Shown: positions 21,240-32,931 of the stretch, piece by piece
How the letters are laid out: every line of letters begins with the position of its first letter
Numbering within the stretch: position 1 is the first letter of the stretch
Translations under genes and position numbers: made by a program
DNA from: Anseranas semipalmata
Lineage: Eukaryota > Chordata > Aves > Anseriformes > Anseranatidae
NCBI GenBank assembly: GCA_013399115.1
Contig: VXAA01003926.1
Coordinates: forward strand, 19,292-83,291
Reading direction: 5' to 3'
Length of the DNA stretch: 64,000 nt
The notes under the pieces: model-generated
Told to the model about the DNA's origin: nothing
The model's database searches: none
What the model saw: only the letters and a program-made list of their open reading frames with translations

Positions 21240-22160
21240 GAAAATCAAAGGGAAGTTCAGCTAGGCAGAGTGAAACGCAGCAAAGCGATTCAGCGGGCGT
21301 TTCAGTTTTGTGAAGTCATTTTTCCGTGGGGTTTTCAAGTGGTCAGAAACCCGTGTAATGCAAAGGCATTTGAATCCTGTACTGTACCTTTCACTTCAAA
21401 TTGAAGTAAAAAGAAAGAAAAAATGGAGAAACATTTGCTTGGAGTAAGCAGACTTTATAGGTAATGCAGTTCATGTGCAAGACATCTGCTAATGATGGGG
21501 GACAGAGCTCTGTGTTCACGAATACGGGTTTCCAAACCCAGGAGATTAACATGGTTTGTTTCCAGTAAGGGGAAAGGTTATATTAGCGAGGCCGGGTTCG
21601 AATCCCAGTTACAGCAGCGTAAATCAAGTTCCAAGGTGTCTGCAGCTGGCCCGGAGCTGGGAGGGAGAGGGCTGGGCTCAGCACCGGTGCGTGCTGCTGA
21701 GCATCAGTGCCGAGGGGAGGTGAGCCTCTGCCTTGCCCAGTCCTCCGCCCGACATCGATGCCGGGCTTGAACTCCTCGGTGGCTGCCCGCTTATTTCCCT
21801 GTGCGAGCCGACGTGCTGAGCGATGCGCAGGTGAACGTCGAGCGTGCAAAACCTGAGCTGGCTTGAGCAGCGTCTGTGGGGCTAGGGGAGAGGGGGGACC
21901 GGGCTGCGCGGGGACCCCCTGCTCCGTGCCACATCCCCTGGCCAAGGCGGGGAGGAGAGAGGTCCCGCCGAGGATGCTCGAGATGTCTTCTGCGTGATTT
22001 CTGGGATGCGCAGGGGTCGGCTGCGTCCGGATCCCGAGGTTTTCATTATACTGCTCACCACCCCCCTGCCCTCACCGCTGTTCATTATTAGCAGCCCAAT
22101 AAAACACATTTTTAGATTGACGTTTGTATTTCTTTCTTAAAGCATAGTTTTTAACCCTCT
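21240..22160. other. Immediate downstream flank with a CpG cluster (21740-22050)
   Basis: No exon is seen. Between about 21740 and 22050 CpG dinucleotides are unusually frequent (ATCGATGCCGGG, GAGCCGACG, GTCGAGCG, CCGCCGAGG), forming a small CpG island-like patch just past the ATOH8 3' end. It might be an enhancer, a promoter for an unannotated RNA, or ordinary GC-rich flank. Confidence 0.35.
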
Positions 22161-22164
22161 CTTT

Positions 22165-22240
22165 CATTATATCCATTATATACATTGTATACACTATATA
22201 CATTATATACATTGTATACATTGTATACATTATATACATC
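22165..22240 (+). repeat. Tandem repeat of a ~10-bp TATACATTG-type unit
   Basis: About seven or eight imperfect copies of ATATACATTG / TATACATTGT run from about 22165 to 22240, giving alternating purine-pyrimidine steps rich in TATA and TACA. This is a typical decayed AT-rich minisatellite with likely length variation between individuals. Confidence 0.85.
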
Positions 22241-25200
22241 TTTTTAGCTTATAATGGAGAGAGGGGCTGAGTGCACGGACTCGTGCATGGCCACAGGAGC
22301 ACAGAAACTCTTTGGGGGTGTTCGCACCCACAGCAAGGGGCTGGGTTTGAAGTGCATTGCTTTCAAGGGCCATGTCCCCCATGGCACACACAGGCTATGC
22401 CACGGGGCCAGGGGCTATGGAAACACCATGGGCATTTCTCTCTTCAAGCAGTGTCAAATATGCACTAAATTTCTCTAAATTTGAGAAATACCATATTTTA
22501 GTCCTGAGCTCTGCAGTGGCTCTCAGTTTGGGAGAGTTAATGATTATCAGTACAGCAAGGTCTGCTTGATACCGCTGATCTTTATCTGCCTTTTTTCCCC
22601 CCTTTCAATTGCTGTTGATGGATAAGAAATTCACTGCAAATACGTAAGTCACAAGCTGGGCAGCACCGTCAGGCTGTGATTGGGGCTTTAGGTCACGCAA
22701 TATTGTTTGTCCCTCTGATTAGGGAAACATTAACCCTTCGGATCAAGTTGCTCATTTACAAATTCCCAAATTCGCTTCCCTTAAATATTCCCTGCTATTC
22801 ACACCCTACCCATTCCCCTCCAGTAAATGCAGGAAGAAAGTCTCTAGAAGTTAAAAAAAGAATTCTTTTGTTCGGTTTAAGTCAGCAAGGCTCTGCAAGA
22901 GGACACATGGTGTTTTCTGGCTGGGCTTTGGGGTCCCACTGGGAGGTGAGACGAGGCCAGGGGGCCAGCAATGGTCCTCCATAACACTGCCCCATCCGTC
23001 CCAGCCCAGCCCAACTCCACCAAAAACAAGAAGAAGGGTAATTTTTTACCAAAGGGTAGCAAACATGTTAGTGTTTTTCTTGAAAACCATGGTGGAGATG
23101 ACACTCCGTTGTCCTGGCCGGGGTCAGGCAAGGTACAGAGCTGACCTTGCCTCACTCCTCCCCAGCAAACACAGCAGGTGATCGCTCTTCTCTTCCGATA
23201 ACATGGTAATGATGTTTGTTAGCATGCTGGAAAAGCAAAACCCTCCGTGTTGTCACCCTCCTGCCTTAACCACCAGGGTCGGTGGAGCCAAAGCCTTGGC
23301 TCCCAGCCTGGGATGCACAGGAGAAGCTGGTGGGTCACCTCTGCTGATGTCTCGTGATGTCCAGACCATAACACAGCCCCACATGGGACCATCTGCAGGA
23401 CCCACCATGGGACAGAGAGGTGATGATTGTCACTGAGAAAAGGGGACACTGAACAAAAGGTGGGGGCTTTCTGGTTGGAAAATTCATGTTTCTGCTCCCC
23501 GGGACTGCTGATGGATGGACAGGATAGCTAGGACCAGCTCCTGCTCTCACAGTGTGAATCCTGCCTACAGCAATTCCGCAGGGGCCAGTGCGACTTTTAT
23601 TTTTTTCTTTCCAGACCCTGAATACCATATTAAACCAGAAATCATACACCAAGCCGATAACATCACCCAGACGCAAAGCACGGCACCTCACTGATGCTCA
23701 TACCACACTGCTGCCTTGGATGACAGCTGCAGTAGGTGAAGAGCATTAGCATTTCCCCTTATTTCTCACCTAAAGACTGCTGCAGAAGTTCAATGGCGAA
23801 GGAGATACCAAGGGTGAGGACCTAGGTGAGGAGCATCTTATGAACATAGCAACACCACCAGTCCCTCACTAGGCTTGTTCAAGGTATTGCAGATGGTTCG
23901 CAGCAGCAGTCACTGCCTACCTGTCCCGTAAAGCCAGATTATTCTTTCATTCAAGGGTTTTATGTTACTCACAGGTGGTGGGATTACACCAACATAAAGC
24001 CAGCAGAACAGCCATGCAGCAGCTCTGACCACCGGGCTGCCGACACAGCCATGGTGCTGTTGTCCTCACCTGAATCTGGGCCACAACCAGACCAAGCCCC
24101 AGCAAAAATCAAGGTGGGATGGGCCCAGAGGGACTACATCTACCCAGGATAGGAGCCCTGGTTTCCATGCTCACACATTGTCCACCATGAAGTGGCTTCT
24201 GCTCTGCTGTGTGCCTCCATTGAGGGTAGGGGCATCATTTTGGCCTTATCTTGATGCAAACTGATGCTGGCCCTTTTTATTGGAAGTAGCCCTTCAACCC
24301 AATTTTTGATAGAGTTTTTTATTCACAATGCGGGCATCAACATTGGCATCATCAGTGGGAACCCATGACAAAGCCCAGTACGAATTCACTGAAGAACCTC
24401 TCTTTTGTTACAACCTTTTTTCCCCCAATGTGTTTTTTTTTTTTTTTTTCACACAGCTGTGCTCTCATGTCATGCTGCTGCTCCTCACGTGTGCAGATGC
24501 ACTCTCATGAGCAGAAGGTGTGACCTCATTCCCAGCCTTGTAAAGCACATCTCTGCCCTGAAGTGCTTCCAGCTCCAGCCTGGAGCAGGGACAAGCATGG
24601 TCCACCCCCACCAGGCATGCAGGAACATTACCCATGCAACCTCATTGCACCCCACCAGACCCAACCAGACTCAGCTGAGCACCTGCTCCACCACACGCAA
24701 GCAGGTTGACCTCTCAGTATTTCCATGGCCAGGTAAAATTGCTTTGGCAGGCTGGAGTTGGCCCCCACGGCTCCAGTTCATCGTCCCTGCTCTAACTGGG
24801 GCATTTCCATCCTGAAGTAGGATGGCAGACAGACGATGTGGAGACCTCTGCCCGAGCCAAACTGTTGAAAAGCTAGCCAGGTCCTGTCGATAACTATGGA
24901 GTGGTGCCTGAATTAATACTCCCTGCTTTTCAGCAAGGCTTTTACTTAATACTTCTCTAACACCCAAAGCTGGCTCCCAACCACATGCCCCTGAGCATGC
25001 CTCAGGACAGACTTCATCCTATGGGTTTTTCTCCTTATATCATCCCCCTGAGATGTTCTGGAGAGGTGAACAAAATTCCCATTGACTTGGGTGATGTGGA
25101 AAAAGGGGGCTCGGCGTTGCAAAATCCAGGTTAGTGCCGTCAGAGGTGCTGATGGGCTGTTGCAGACAGAACCCAGAAAGCAGGTTAACCTGTTGCTGAA

Positions 25201-25411
25201 GGAAACAGAGTTCAGCCTAAACCGCGCAGCAGATATAAATAGGCAGCTATTGAAACAGAAGTCATCGCCAGAGCTGTTTGAAATACTGGCATGGAATAAA
25301 GAAGTCTCCATTGCATCTGCGCTCCACCTACCTGCCCTCCGTGCCAAGGGCTGCAATGACGCGCCTCAAGGTGCCAGGATGGCCGTGCCTATATCAACGC
25401 CCTAACCTGTG
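22241..25411. other. Intergenic, no gene recognised
   Basis: Mixed unique-looking DNA. It has a 20-base T-run at about 24430-24450 and no credible exon or RNA gene. Frames of up to 136 codons at 24405-24815 and 24946-25356 have no recognisable domain. Around 25055-25100 a short AAAATTCCCATTGACTTGGG-type word resembles the palindromic repeat pieces listed elsewhere but is too short to call. Confidence 0.4.
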
Positions 25412-25473
25412 TGCATCAGCCCAAATCACCCATAAAGCCATATGCATCAACCCAAATCACCCATAAAGCTGCA
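25412..25473 (+). repeat. Two-copy tandem duplication, unit 31 bp
   Basis: TGCATCAGCCCAAATCACCC followed by ATAAAGC at 25412 repeats at 25443 with G to A at one site, giving a period of 31 bases. It is a local duplication with no identified function. Confidence 0.85.
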
Positions 25474-26040
25474 CACAAAGGTTTACAGTTGGCCGTGTAC
25501 CCCGTCTGTGTCATTAACTCACACCACGCTGGTGCTGCCTGATGGATGCCAGTGCTAACACCTTTTCCCCACAGGCTACCCACCTTTGCCAGGGATCGGT
25601 GGTCACCTTTCAGGGAAGGTTTAAAGTGCTTCAAAGCACTTTTATTACAAATCTTGGGCCAAGCCCAGCCTTTCCAAACTGGAAGGTGGGATGCATGATT
25701 TGCACATCTCCCCTCGGTGATCTGATGGCCCAACTCTGCTTCCTGCTGCTTTTGTAGGATTTACTCCCTTTGTCTACAACCTGGGGGACCATCTACACCT
25801 CCTGGAGGACTTCTATAACCTCTACACTTATGGATGACCATGTCACCCCCATAACTAACTAGGTGGCTCCTCCAATGAATACAACTGTCATATTTACCAC
25901 ATATGCACTTACACGCACACACAAAACCGGAGAAGGTTTCCACCTTGGCTTTCAGATGCAATGTTTCACAGGCTCCAAGGCATTTCACTGGGAGTTTCCC
26001 TATTCCTGCCCCTGCCCTGCTCTGTGTCACAGTGGCACCA
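25474..26040. other. Intergenic, nothing recognised
   Basis: No gene or named repeat. Small frames on both strands have no domain. Confidence 0.4.
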
Positions 26041-26059
26041 GTTACACTGCAGCTGTAAG

Positions 26060-26260
26060 ATGTGTATGGCAATTATTAGTAATTGTATTCACTTACTCCA
26101 TATAAAAATATCAGCACGGTTACATGAATGATTTGTGTAATGATATATTTGCTGTTATTAGGACCTAATATGTTATGCCTGTAATTACACACTATGCCCC
26201 ATATAATAGGCCTGGAATTGCTGTGTAAATTTTGGGTAATTATAGAAAACTATGCTACAA
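26060..26260. promoter_or_regulatory. Candidate enhancer: cluster of homeodomain-type TAATTA/CAATTA sites
   Basis: Within about 200 AT-rich bases there is a near-palindromic pair CAATTATTAGTAATTG (26070-26085) and TAATTA cores at 26182-26187 and 26237-26242. The block also has other AT-rich words (ATGATATATTTGC). It is free of recognisable transposon sequence. This density resembles homeodomain-bound conserved non-coding elements around developmental genes. Function and conservation are inferred only. Confidence 0.3.
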
Positions 26261-27764
26261 ACAGGTCCCCCTAGACCAAGTCAAGCATTCACTACCAGGA
26301 AACGACCATTATTAAGGGCTCTGCAATAGACAAACCGATAGACTGAAAGCCAAAAGCCATCTGAATATATAGCAGTAATGATGGGGAAAAGAAAGAGCAT
26401 GTGAGTAAATTGGGGGAGAAATATCCAGTGCAGGAGAGCAAGAGAAGCATCAGCCCAGGTAGCGCTACCCCTGGGGAACGTTTCTCCTAACTCCAACTGG
26501 CAGAAATCCGAGCAATCCCTGGTGCAACGCTATGTTTCACTTCAGCTCCAAGTAGCACAAGCTCACTCAGATGCAACTGCTCCAAGTGATGTGGAAGCAG
26601 TGCTCATCATTAAAATGCAAGTTATAACACTGCATCTAGATTAAAAGTCTGCCAGAGGTCATTACAGCTTACTGCATAGTCAGGCTTTTCTAAATCGGCT
26701 GGAAACATTGACATTGATTAAAATTTATCCTCTCCTTCCCAGATGCAAGAGCTTTTCCAGATTTCAACACACTTGTTTTTTTGCAAAGCTGATCCTTCCC
26801 CTCCTCACTGCAGTATCTGCACATCTTCAGTCAAAAATCAATAGCAATAGCACAGTCCCTCATGGGCTTCTTGCAGTCATAAGCCTTTCACCTAAGAATG
26901 GGCCAGGATGGGAAGAAATGAGATCAGCCATCTTTATGGCTGAGTGAATAGTTACAGGCTTAGAGGGCTTTCTCATGGTCGTGAGCCTCAGAACAACTTC
27001 TGATTATTTTAATTTCGCTGCAGCCTTCCAGCTTCATCATCTACGCTGCCAACTTCTATTAAGGTTCCATTAAAAGCCAATGAAACACAGGGCTTTTTAC
27101 AATACCCTTGACAGAACAATTTCCCTTTCTGGATACAGTAAAAATTTTCAGCAAAAAATACATCTTTTTGGTAAAAAATAAAAAAGAGAGAGACAAATTC
27201 AAGCCGATCAAAATATTTCATAAAATGTTGTCAGACTGTCTCAGCCAGAGAAAACAACCCAGAAAGGCTAATTTTCAAAGCAAAACATCGATTTTTCCTT
27301 TCTGCCTATCATAATTACATTTGTTTCCACTTGCTTATGAAAAGCCCTAGATATCAGACAATATTTCAGTCTGTACAGAGCGAAGTGTTTTGTTCAGATC
27401 AAAACATTTTCTACAGCACTTCATCACCGATAGATGTTTGGTAATTGAATTTTCTTGTTATTAGTTGTACCTTTTCCTTCAAAGATCCTAACATCTCTTT
27501 GCTTTAAGTGTAACTAAACTTAGCAACAGAGAGAAGGACAAAGACTGCCCTCAGATGTAATCAGCTGAATTCAAGCAAATCATGATTAAAACAAAATGTG
27601 TAGTAAAAGGTGAGGGCTGGGGGGAAGGATAAAATTTAACCCCAAGTTACACATAGGATAAGCTTGCCCAATACACTGTTTAAAAGTTTTAACCCGCAAC
27701 ATGCCAATAACTAAAATCTGTGGCTTTTCACATCAGTATTGAAATAACGAGTCTAACTGGGGAA
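26261..27764. other. Intergenic, AT-rich, no gene
   Basis: No exon. The stretch 27090-27310 is rich in AAAATTTT/TTTTGGT-like words of the same texture as the foldback repeat at 36.2 kb and may be a decayed relative, but no arm pairing is clear enough to call. Confidence 0.35.
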
Positions 27765-27830
27765 CACCCATGCATGTGCTTGGTCCTCCTGAAGTTTATG
27801 GGACTTCTTGTAGCATCGAGCACAAGCAAC
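27765..27830. repeat. Short fragment of an amniote palindromic (MITE-like) repeat
   Basis: The + strand word series GCATGTGCTTGGTCCTCC, GAAGTTTATGGGACTTCTTG and then CGAGCACAAGC resembles a widespread old archosaur/turtle palindromic repeat whose core is 'AAGTCAATGGGACTT' flanked by 'GCACATGC' words. Left GCATGTGCT and right GAGCACAAGC are loosely inverted. This is an identification from memory of the family's texture, without a database check. Confidence 0.35.
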
Positions 27831-30800
27831 CACTTTGGTGCCCCAGTGTCAGGGATGGGTTTTGTGCAGTGAAGGATTATGTGGGTTCAAATAGTGGGAA
27901 ATATTGGTAAAATCAAGTTCCTGCCCCTACTAACATGTGTCCTCCCGTTCGGCACTTTGCACTAAAAGAGATGACCAGATGAGAGAAAAACCTTCAACCT
28001 TCATTCTGGAATCTCCTAATTTATCAGTGCTTGAGTTTGCAGCCTCAAAGCAGTTTATATGCATATACCACCTACGCGTTCTAGCACTGCCCTGAGATTT
28101 ACAGACTGCACATTTGCACATGTACAATTCAAACTAATTGCCATGACCTCACATAAAATAGCAATAATCAACTATCAATAATACGTTGGGAACTGGAAAA
28201 ATGAAAAGGGAAGCAAAATGCTCATTCTTAATAAAAACTGGTGCTGTCAGGAAATTGAACCGTCTACTAGCATTAGTTACAGGAGCCAAAAACATCGCTG
28301 CTGAATGTTTCTGGGGAGCATATGCTTTATATACTTGAAAGATACTCTTCAACATCAAGTCTTTGCAATTGCACAGACATGGAAAATCAGGTAGAAATCA
28401 TAAAGATTTCCTTTTCTTCTGGTAGCTAATCAGCCCAGGATGCGTTTATGTGCAAGCAGAGAACTGTCTTCATCCCAGCCTCTCTCCTCCCGGATCCCCA
28501 GGATGCAGTCCTAGGTGCAGTTAGCTGACATTTCCCTAATGAATCAAGACATTTGCTCCAGAATTACAAGATGTGGGGCCAATATTTCCAAAAGCTGCCT
28601 TTAAAACTCTGGCAGCAATTTAGTGTGGTTATGTTTCCGAGTGTGAAGTTCTTCACATATGAATGCTTGCACTCAGGATTTATTTGCTTGGACTGCACTC
28701 ACATCCATGTGGGGAACGTGGCTATGAACCCAAAGTTTACCATGTGCTATCTTCTAGATGGGGGAAAATGGGTCTAATGGGTTAGAAAATGGGTAAGGAC
28801 TGATTTGGAGATCCAGGGTGGTGCGTAGAGCTATAGAGCAGGGAGTGAGTTAAGAGGAAGGGAAAATGAAATGTTTTGACATTGACTTGAAGCAAGCCCA
28901 ACAATTTTACTGCATTCCCTACAATCTTCCATTCCTTGCACTTCACTAAGGGGGTAAGAAGTGCCTTTCTGTGCAAGTCTGGGAGCACAGCAACGCAGAG
29001 CATGGTGCACAGGTCCCAGGGGTGGCCTCAGACCTGGACATGGCCTGGCCACATCAGCATCATCCAGAAACCAAGACTAATTAGTCCTTGTGGGAGCTTA
29101 GCAGTGCTGGTGCTGCAGTGCTCACACGGCATGAGATCAGGAGCTGAATGGGGACCTGTCCTTTGGGTGTACTAAGCCTCACAGACCTTGCCTGGGGACC
29201 CCTAACACCTCATCTGTTATGCTGTGCTTGGAAGGGAAGGGCCACGGCTCAACCTGAGCATGATTTTTGCACTATGTTTGTATTTTTTAATTATTAGAGA
29301 CATTTGCTGTCTCAGATGCACGGGGTGGGACCGTGCTGTATTGTGCACACCGTATGTGCAAAACAGAAAGATGCCCCTTGCCACAGCCCACACACAAATC
29401 TACCCCAGCTTTCCACCATCCCCATTTTTGTTTTCTACTTTTAAAGAAAAATTAAGTTTAATACAGAAAAAGAAAAAAAAAATAAAAGAGTTGCAGCTTT
29501 TACAGAGAAAAGTGTGCTTGCTCAGGAAGCATGAAATTAAAAGCTCTCGAGCGTGTGTTTGCCCAGCTCCACACCGCGTGTACCTCGCCAGCTCTGCAAA
29601 GGGCTGGGAGCTCGCTAATTCCCTCCATGGCCTCATCCTGCAAACATGCAGCCCTGCGAGCGAGGCTTACTCATGGAAACGCTATGCCTGCATTCCTGTC
29701 AGCGAGCAGCTCGGGAGGAACCTGCTGATGGGCACCCGGGGACGCAGCTGGCACCGGCCGAGCCGTCAGCCTGGCACCATCGGGAGGGCTCCAGCAGCGC
29801 AGCAAGCCGCCGGGCTCGTCCGAGAGCACGGGATCCCACGTGCTCTGAAGGACACCCTCTGGCCATGCCCGAGGCCACACTTGGGTGTTTTCTGAGAGCA
29901 CAGGCAGCAAAAGCTGCTCTTGAAAGAAAGTGGCTTCAAGCAGCTCTCAGCAGACTGCTGTGACACGTCCGGGAGTTTTACTGAAACCAGCTCGCCCGCC
30001 CGTCCATCCCTGTGTTATCAGAGCATGTCCTGCGTTGCATTTCCCTTCAGAGAATTTGGCTGCTGCATGTTCCCCAGTCCCCCCCAACAGCCTTCAGGTG
30101 CTCGAGGCTGGGCATGAGATGTACAGAACTGGCTTCTGCCTCGCCTGGTGTGCTGCTCCTCAGCCTCCTGGGTCGGACTCAACAGGGCAAGCTGGCCTCT
30201 GGTCCACTGACCACATTTCCTGGGGCAAGAAAGGACCATGCGGGGTCTGGAAGCTAAGTCACCCCCCTGGGGTGCCCAGCTCAGATGATCCCCATGGGAG
30301 GCTGTAACCACGTGCTGTGCCACATGGTTGTAACCATGACCTTCCATAATGCCTGTGCCCCACCGGGCACCCTCCCTTCCCCTGCTGGGAGGCCCAATGT
30401 GCGTGATATCGCACTTTGGAAGAGAAGAAAGCTGGAGGACCTGCCCTTCTCTGAGAGATGGGGCAGCAAAAGTTGCTTGCTTGCTTTCAAACCCAACAGG
30501 TTTTGAAAGGTTTGTCCCCACTGGGGACAAATCCCCCAGGAATTGAGGTTTGTCCCCATCATGACAGAAGCTGAAGTACTACCCAGGGCCTCAGAAAATT
30601 CCAAGGACCATGGTGCCTTCACAAAGCTTCGGGGAGCGCCTGCGTGACCCCCACCCCACCCCAGCATAGCTCCAGCCACATCAGCAGTGGTGTGCCAACG
30701 TGCACGTAATGCGTTCCAGACTCCTTCGGTTTGACTGAGGCATATTTTGACATCTCGGAGTAAACATTTTGCAAGATGCACAGTCAAAGCCTCTTTCAAG

Positions 30801-31406
30801 CCGAGATGTTGTGGAAAGCTGCGCGAGCTCTCCAAGGCACTATCTCTCTCTCTGCCAGCTGCTCTAATGAAAGCTCCCTGTGCAGGCCAGAAGATAGAGC
30901 AAGGAATAATACATTCCTTTAAATAGCATCCTAGCTGGCTTGGGGAGCCCATGAACATTTTAACTCACTTATAATTTTCCTGTGGTTCAACCCTCTCTTC
31001 TGCTCCAGGCACCAAGGCCAAGCGAAGAGATAGGAAACCTTTAAAATGGCATTAGCTGATCCACGACCGTCCAGGGAGTGCTTGTGTCCATGTCCTTGCC
31101 TGAGCAATATTGTACACCGCACAATACCTACCCTGTAACGTGCTGCTCAGACCTTAATTACCCGGAGGTAATTGGCATGGGAAGACGCAGTGCTGAGGTC
31201 AGCAGAGGAGGCTTCGTTCCACCAGGGACTGATTTCAGTGCAATGATGGCTTCCATAACATGTGGCACTGGCCAGAAAATGCTCCCCTAACATCTACCAC
31301 GAGATATTTTTCCAGAGGCAAAGCCAGCTAGAGAGGTCTCTGAATGTCCTCCTCCTTCAGCCTTGTGCAACCATCTGCGAACCAGCTCAGTGAAAGAGTC
31401 AGACAT
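27831..31406. other. Intergenic, no gene recognised
   Basis: This 3.6 kb contains frames of up to 225 codons (30281-30958 on the - strand; 29224-29895 on the + strand) that lack domains and overlap open frames on the opposite strand. A perfect 9-bp stem TTTGTCCCC/GGGGACAAA with a 3-base loop lies at 30511-30531. CpGs are moderately frequent at 29700-30000. No RNA gene is seen. Confidence 0.4.
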
Positions 31407-31407
31407 T

Positions 31408-31439
31408 NGGTGGGGTTGTGGGGGGGGGGGGGGGGGGGG
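31408..31439. other. N base and long G homopolymer (assembly weak spot)
   Basis: A single N at 31408 is followed by GGTGGGGTTGTG and then 20 consecutive G (31420-31439). Such a run is hard to sequence and could form a G-quadruplex. Its true length is uncertain. Confidence 0.8.
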
Positions 31440-32860
31440 AACTGAAATAATTGATATTTAAAAAATTACACAGACTCCATTTGCAGCATGGCCCTGGAGC
31501 AATTATTTTTGCACAGAGGCAGGACAGCAAACTGCTGAGCAATGGCAGGAAAACACTTGGGGCTCCGGAGCATTGGGAATCTCTTAATGCAGCTTCACTC
31601 TGGGAAGAACTTGAATACGGGGCTGTCCCCTGGATGTCTGGATGGAGCAGCATCAGGGCAATGTTGAGAGGTTTAGGATTTCTGTAAAGGAAGAGTTATT
31701 TAGAGTAATTCCCCAGGAGATTTTGAATGAAAACTTAAGATTCAGCGTCAACAAGACTCCAGCTTAAATTAAAAAATAAAATAAAATAAAAAGGAAAAAT
31801 CGTTTAGGGGAAAAATATCAAAAGGTTAATTTTCTCCACTGAAATCTGAAATTCTTCTCCAAAAAGTCATTTTACCACTCCCCAGAAAACCAACAACAAA
31901 AAAATCAGCATTTTTCCATGGGTGATTTGTAATGGTTGCCTCATTCTGTCCAACTCCAACCTTCCTTCTGCAGAGCCTCCCAGCCCTGCTTGCTCCCAGC
32001 CCTCACTTCACTGCATCCATCGTCTGCGTACAAGCTCTCCAGGACAGGGCAGGTTTCTCTCTCACACAGTTCACAGCACACCCTGCTCAGCGTTGGTGTT
32101 TTAATCAGATTATAGTACTGATAGCAATACTCTGATACAGTCGTAGCAGTGTGGTGCTGACCATATGAGATACCAGAGCATATCCATGTGTCCCATGTTT
32201 TCCACGACCATTTTATGGATTATCCCTAAACTTTATCTGGTGTCCTTTTGTCCTGACAAAGAAAGTATGTTTTCCTTTCTGCACCTCTATAGAGGATATT
32301 TTAAATCGCCCGTCTTGGCACAGCTCTATTTGTTTGCTGGTCTAAAAGGTTTGCATCACATTGGTCTATAAGCGATATATTCAAGCTCATCATAGATTAT
32401 TAGAAAAAAAAATGCATCCTCATGGAAGTCCTAGCTGCTGTGTGACAAGTGGATGACATGTGCTTCTCTTAGCTGGAAAGATCTGTTTTCACTATGTGCC
32501 TTTACCTTGAGATAAAAAAAGTTTTTTACATTTGTTTTACAAGGAGAAATTTGGGCCAAAATCTCTTTTCCTGTCTTATTTCCAGAGTTTGGGAATGGGT
32601 TAATTTGCATTGGGCCAAACCACAGTCTGGGTTCCTCAGACCCCCAGCACAACTCAGTTTGATAGAAACTCACCTCTACGTAGCATTTTCGGCACAAGGA
32701 GAGGCCACCAAAACAGCTCTTCAGGGGAGCTGAGCTGCTTTCACACCGCAGCTGCAGCCATGCTCAAAAGGACTCTGGGTTTTAACCAAAATGTTTCAGT
32801 TCTTCTGGTGATGGTGAGGACTTTCTCCGCTTTCCAAACTGCAATTGCAGCAGCCACAGC
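31440..32860. other. Intergenic, nothing recognised
   Basis: AT-rich to mixed DNA with an (AAAAT)n-like patch near 31770-31795. No exon or RNA gene. Confidence 0.4.
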
Positions 32861-32861
32861 T

Positions 32862-32931
32862 TTTTTTTTTTTTTTTTTTTTCNNNNNNNNNNNNNNNNNN
32901 NNNNNNNNNNNNNNNNNNNNNNNNNNNNNNN
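32862..32931. other. T-run followed by a 49-base sequence gap
   Basis: About 20 T residues (about 32862-32881) lead into 49 Ns (32883-32931). The gap is probably a failed homopolymer or poly(A/T)-associated repeat. The 231-codon frame that runs through it is not real evidence of a gene. Confidence 0.9.

Noticed and set aside
21591..21606. GCCGGGTTCGAATCCC, a perfect-looking tRNA B-box
   Set aside because: No A-box, acceptor stem or anticodon arm at the right distance upstream, so not a tRNA gene; too little else to call a SINE.
30281..30958. 225-codon - strand frame
   Set aside because: No recognisable motif, open frames on both strands at the same place, no splice context.
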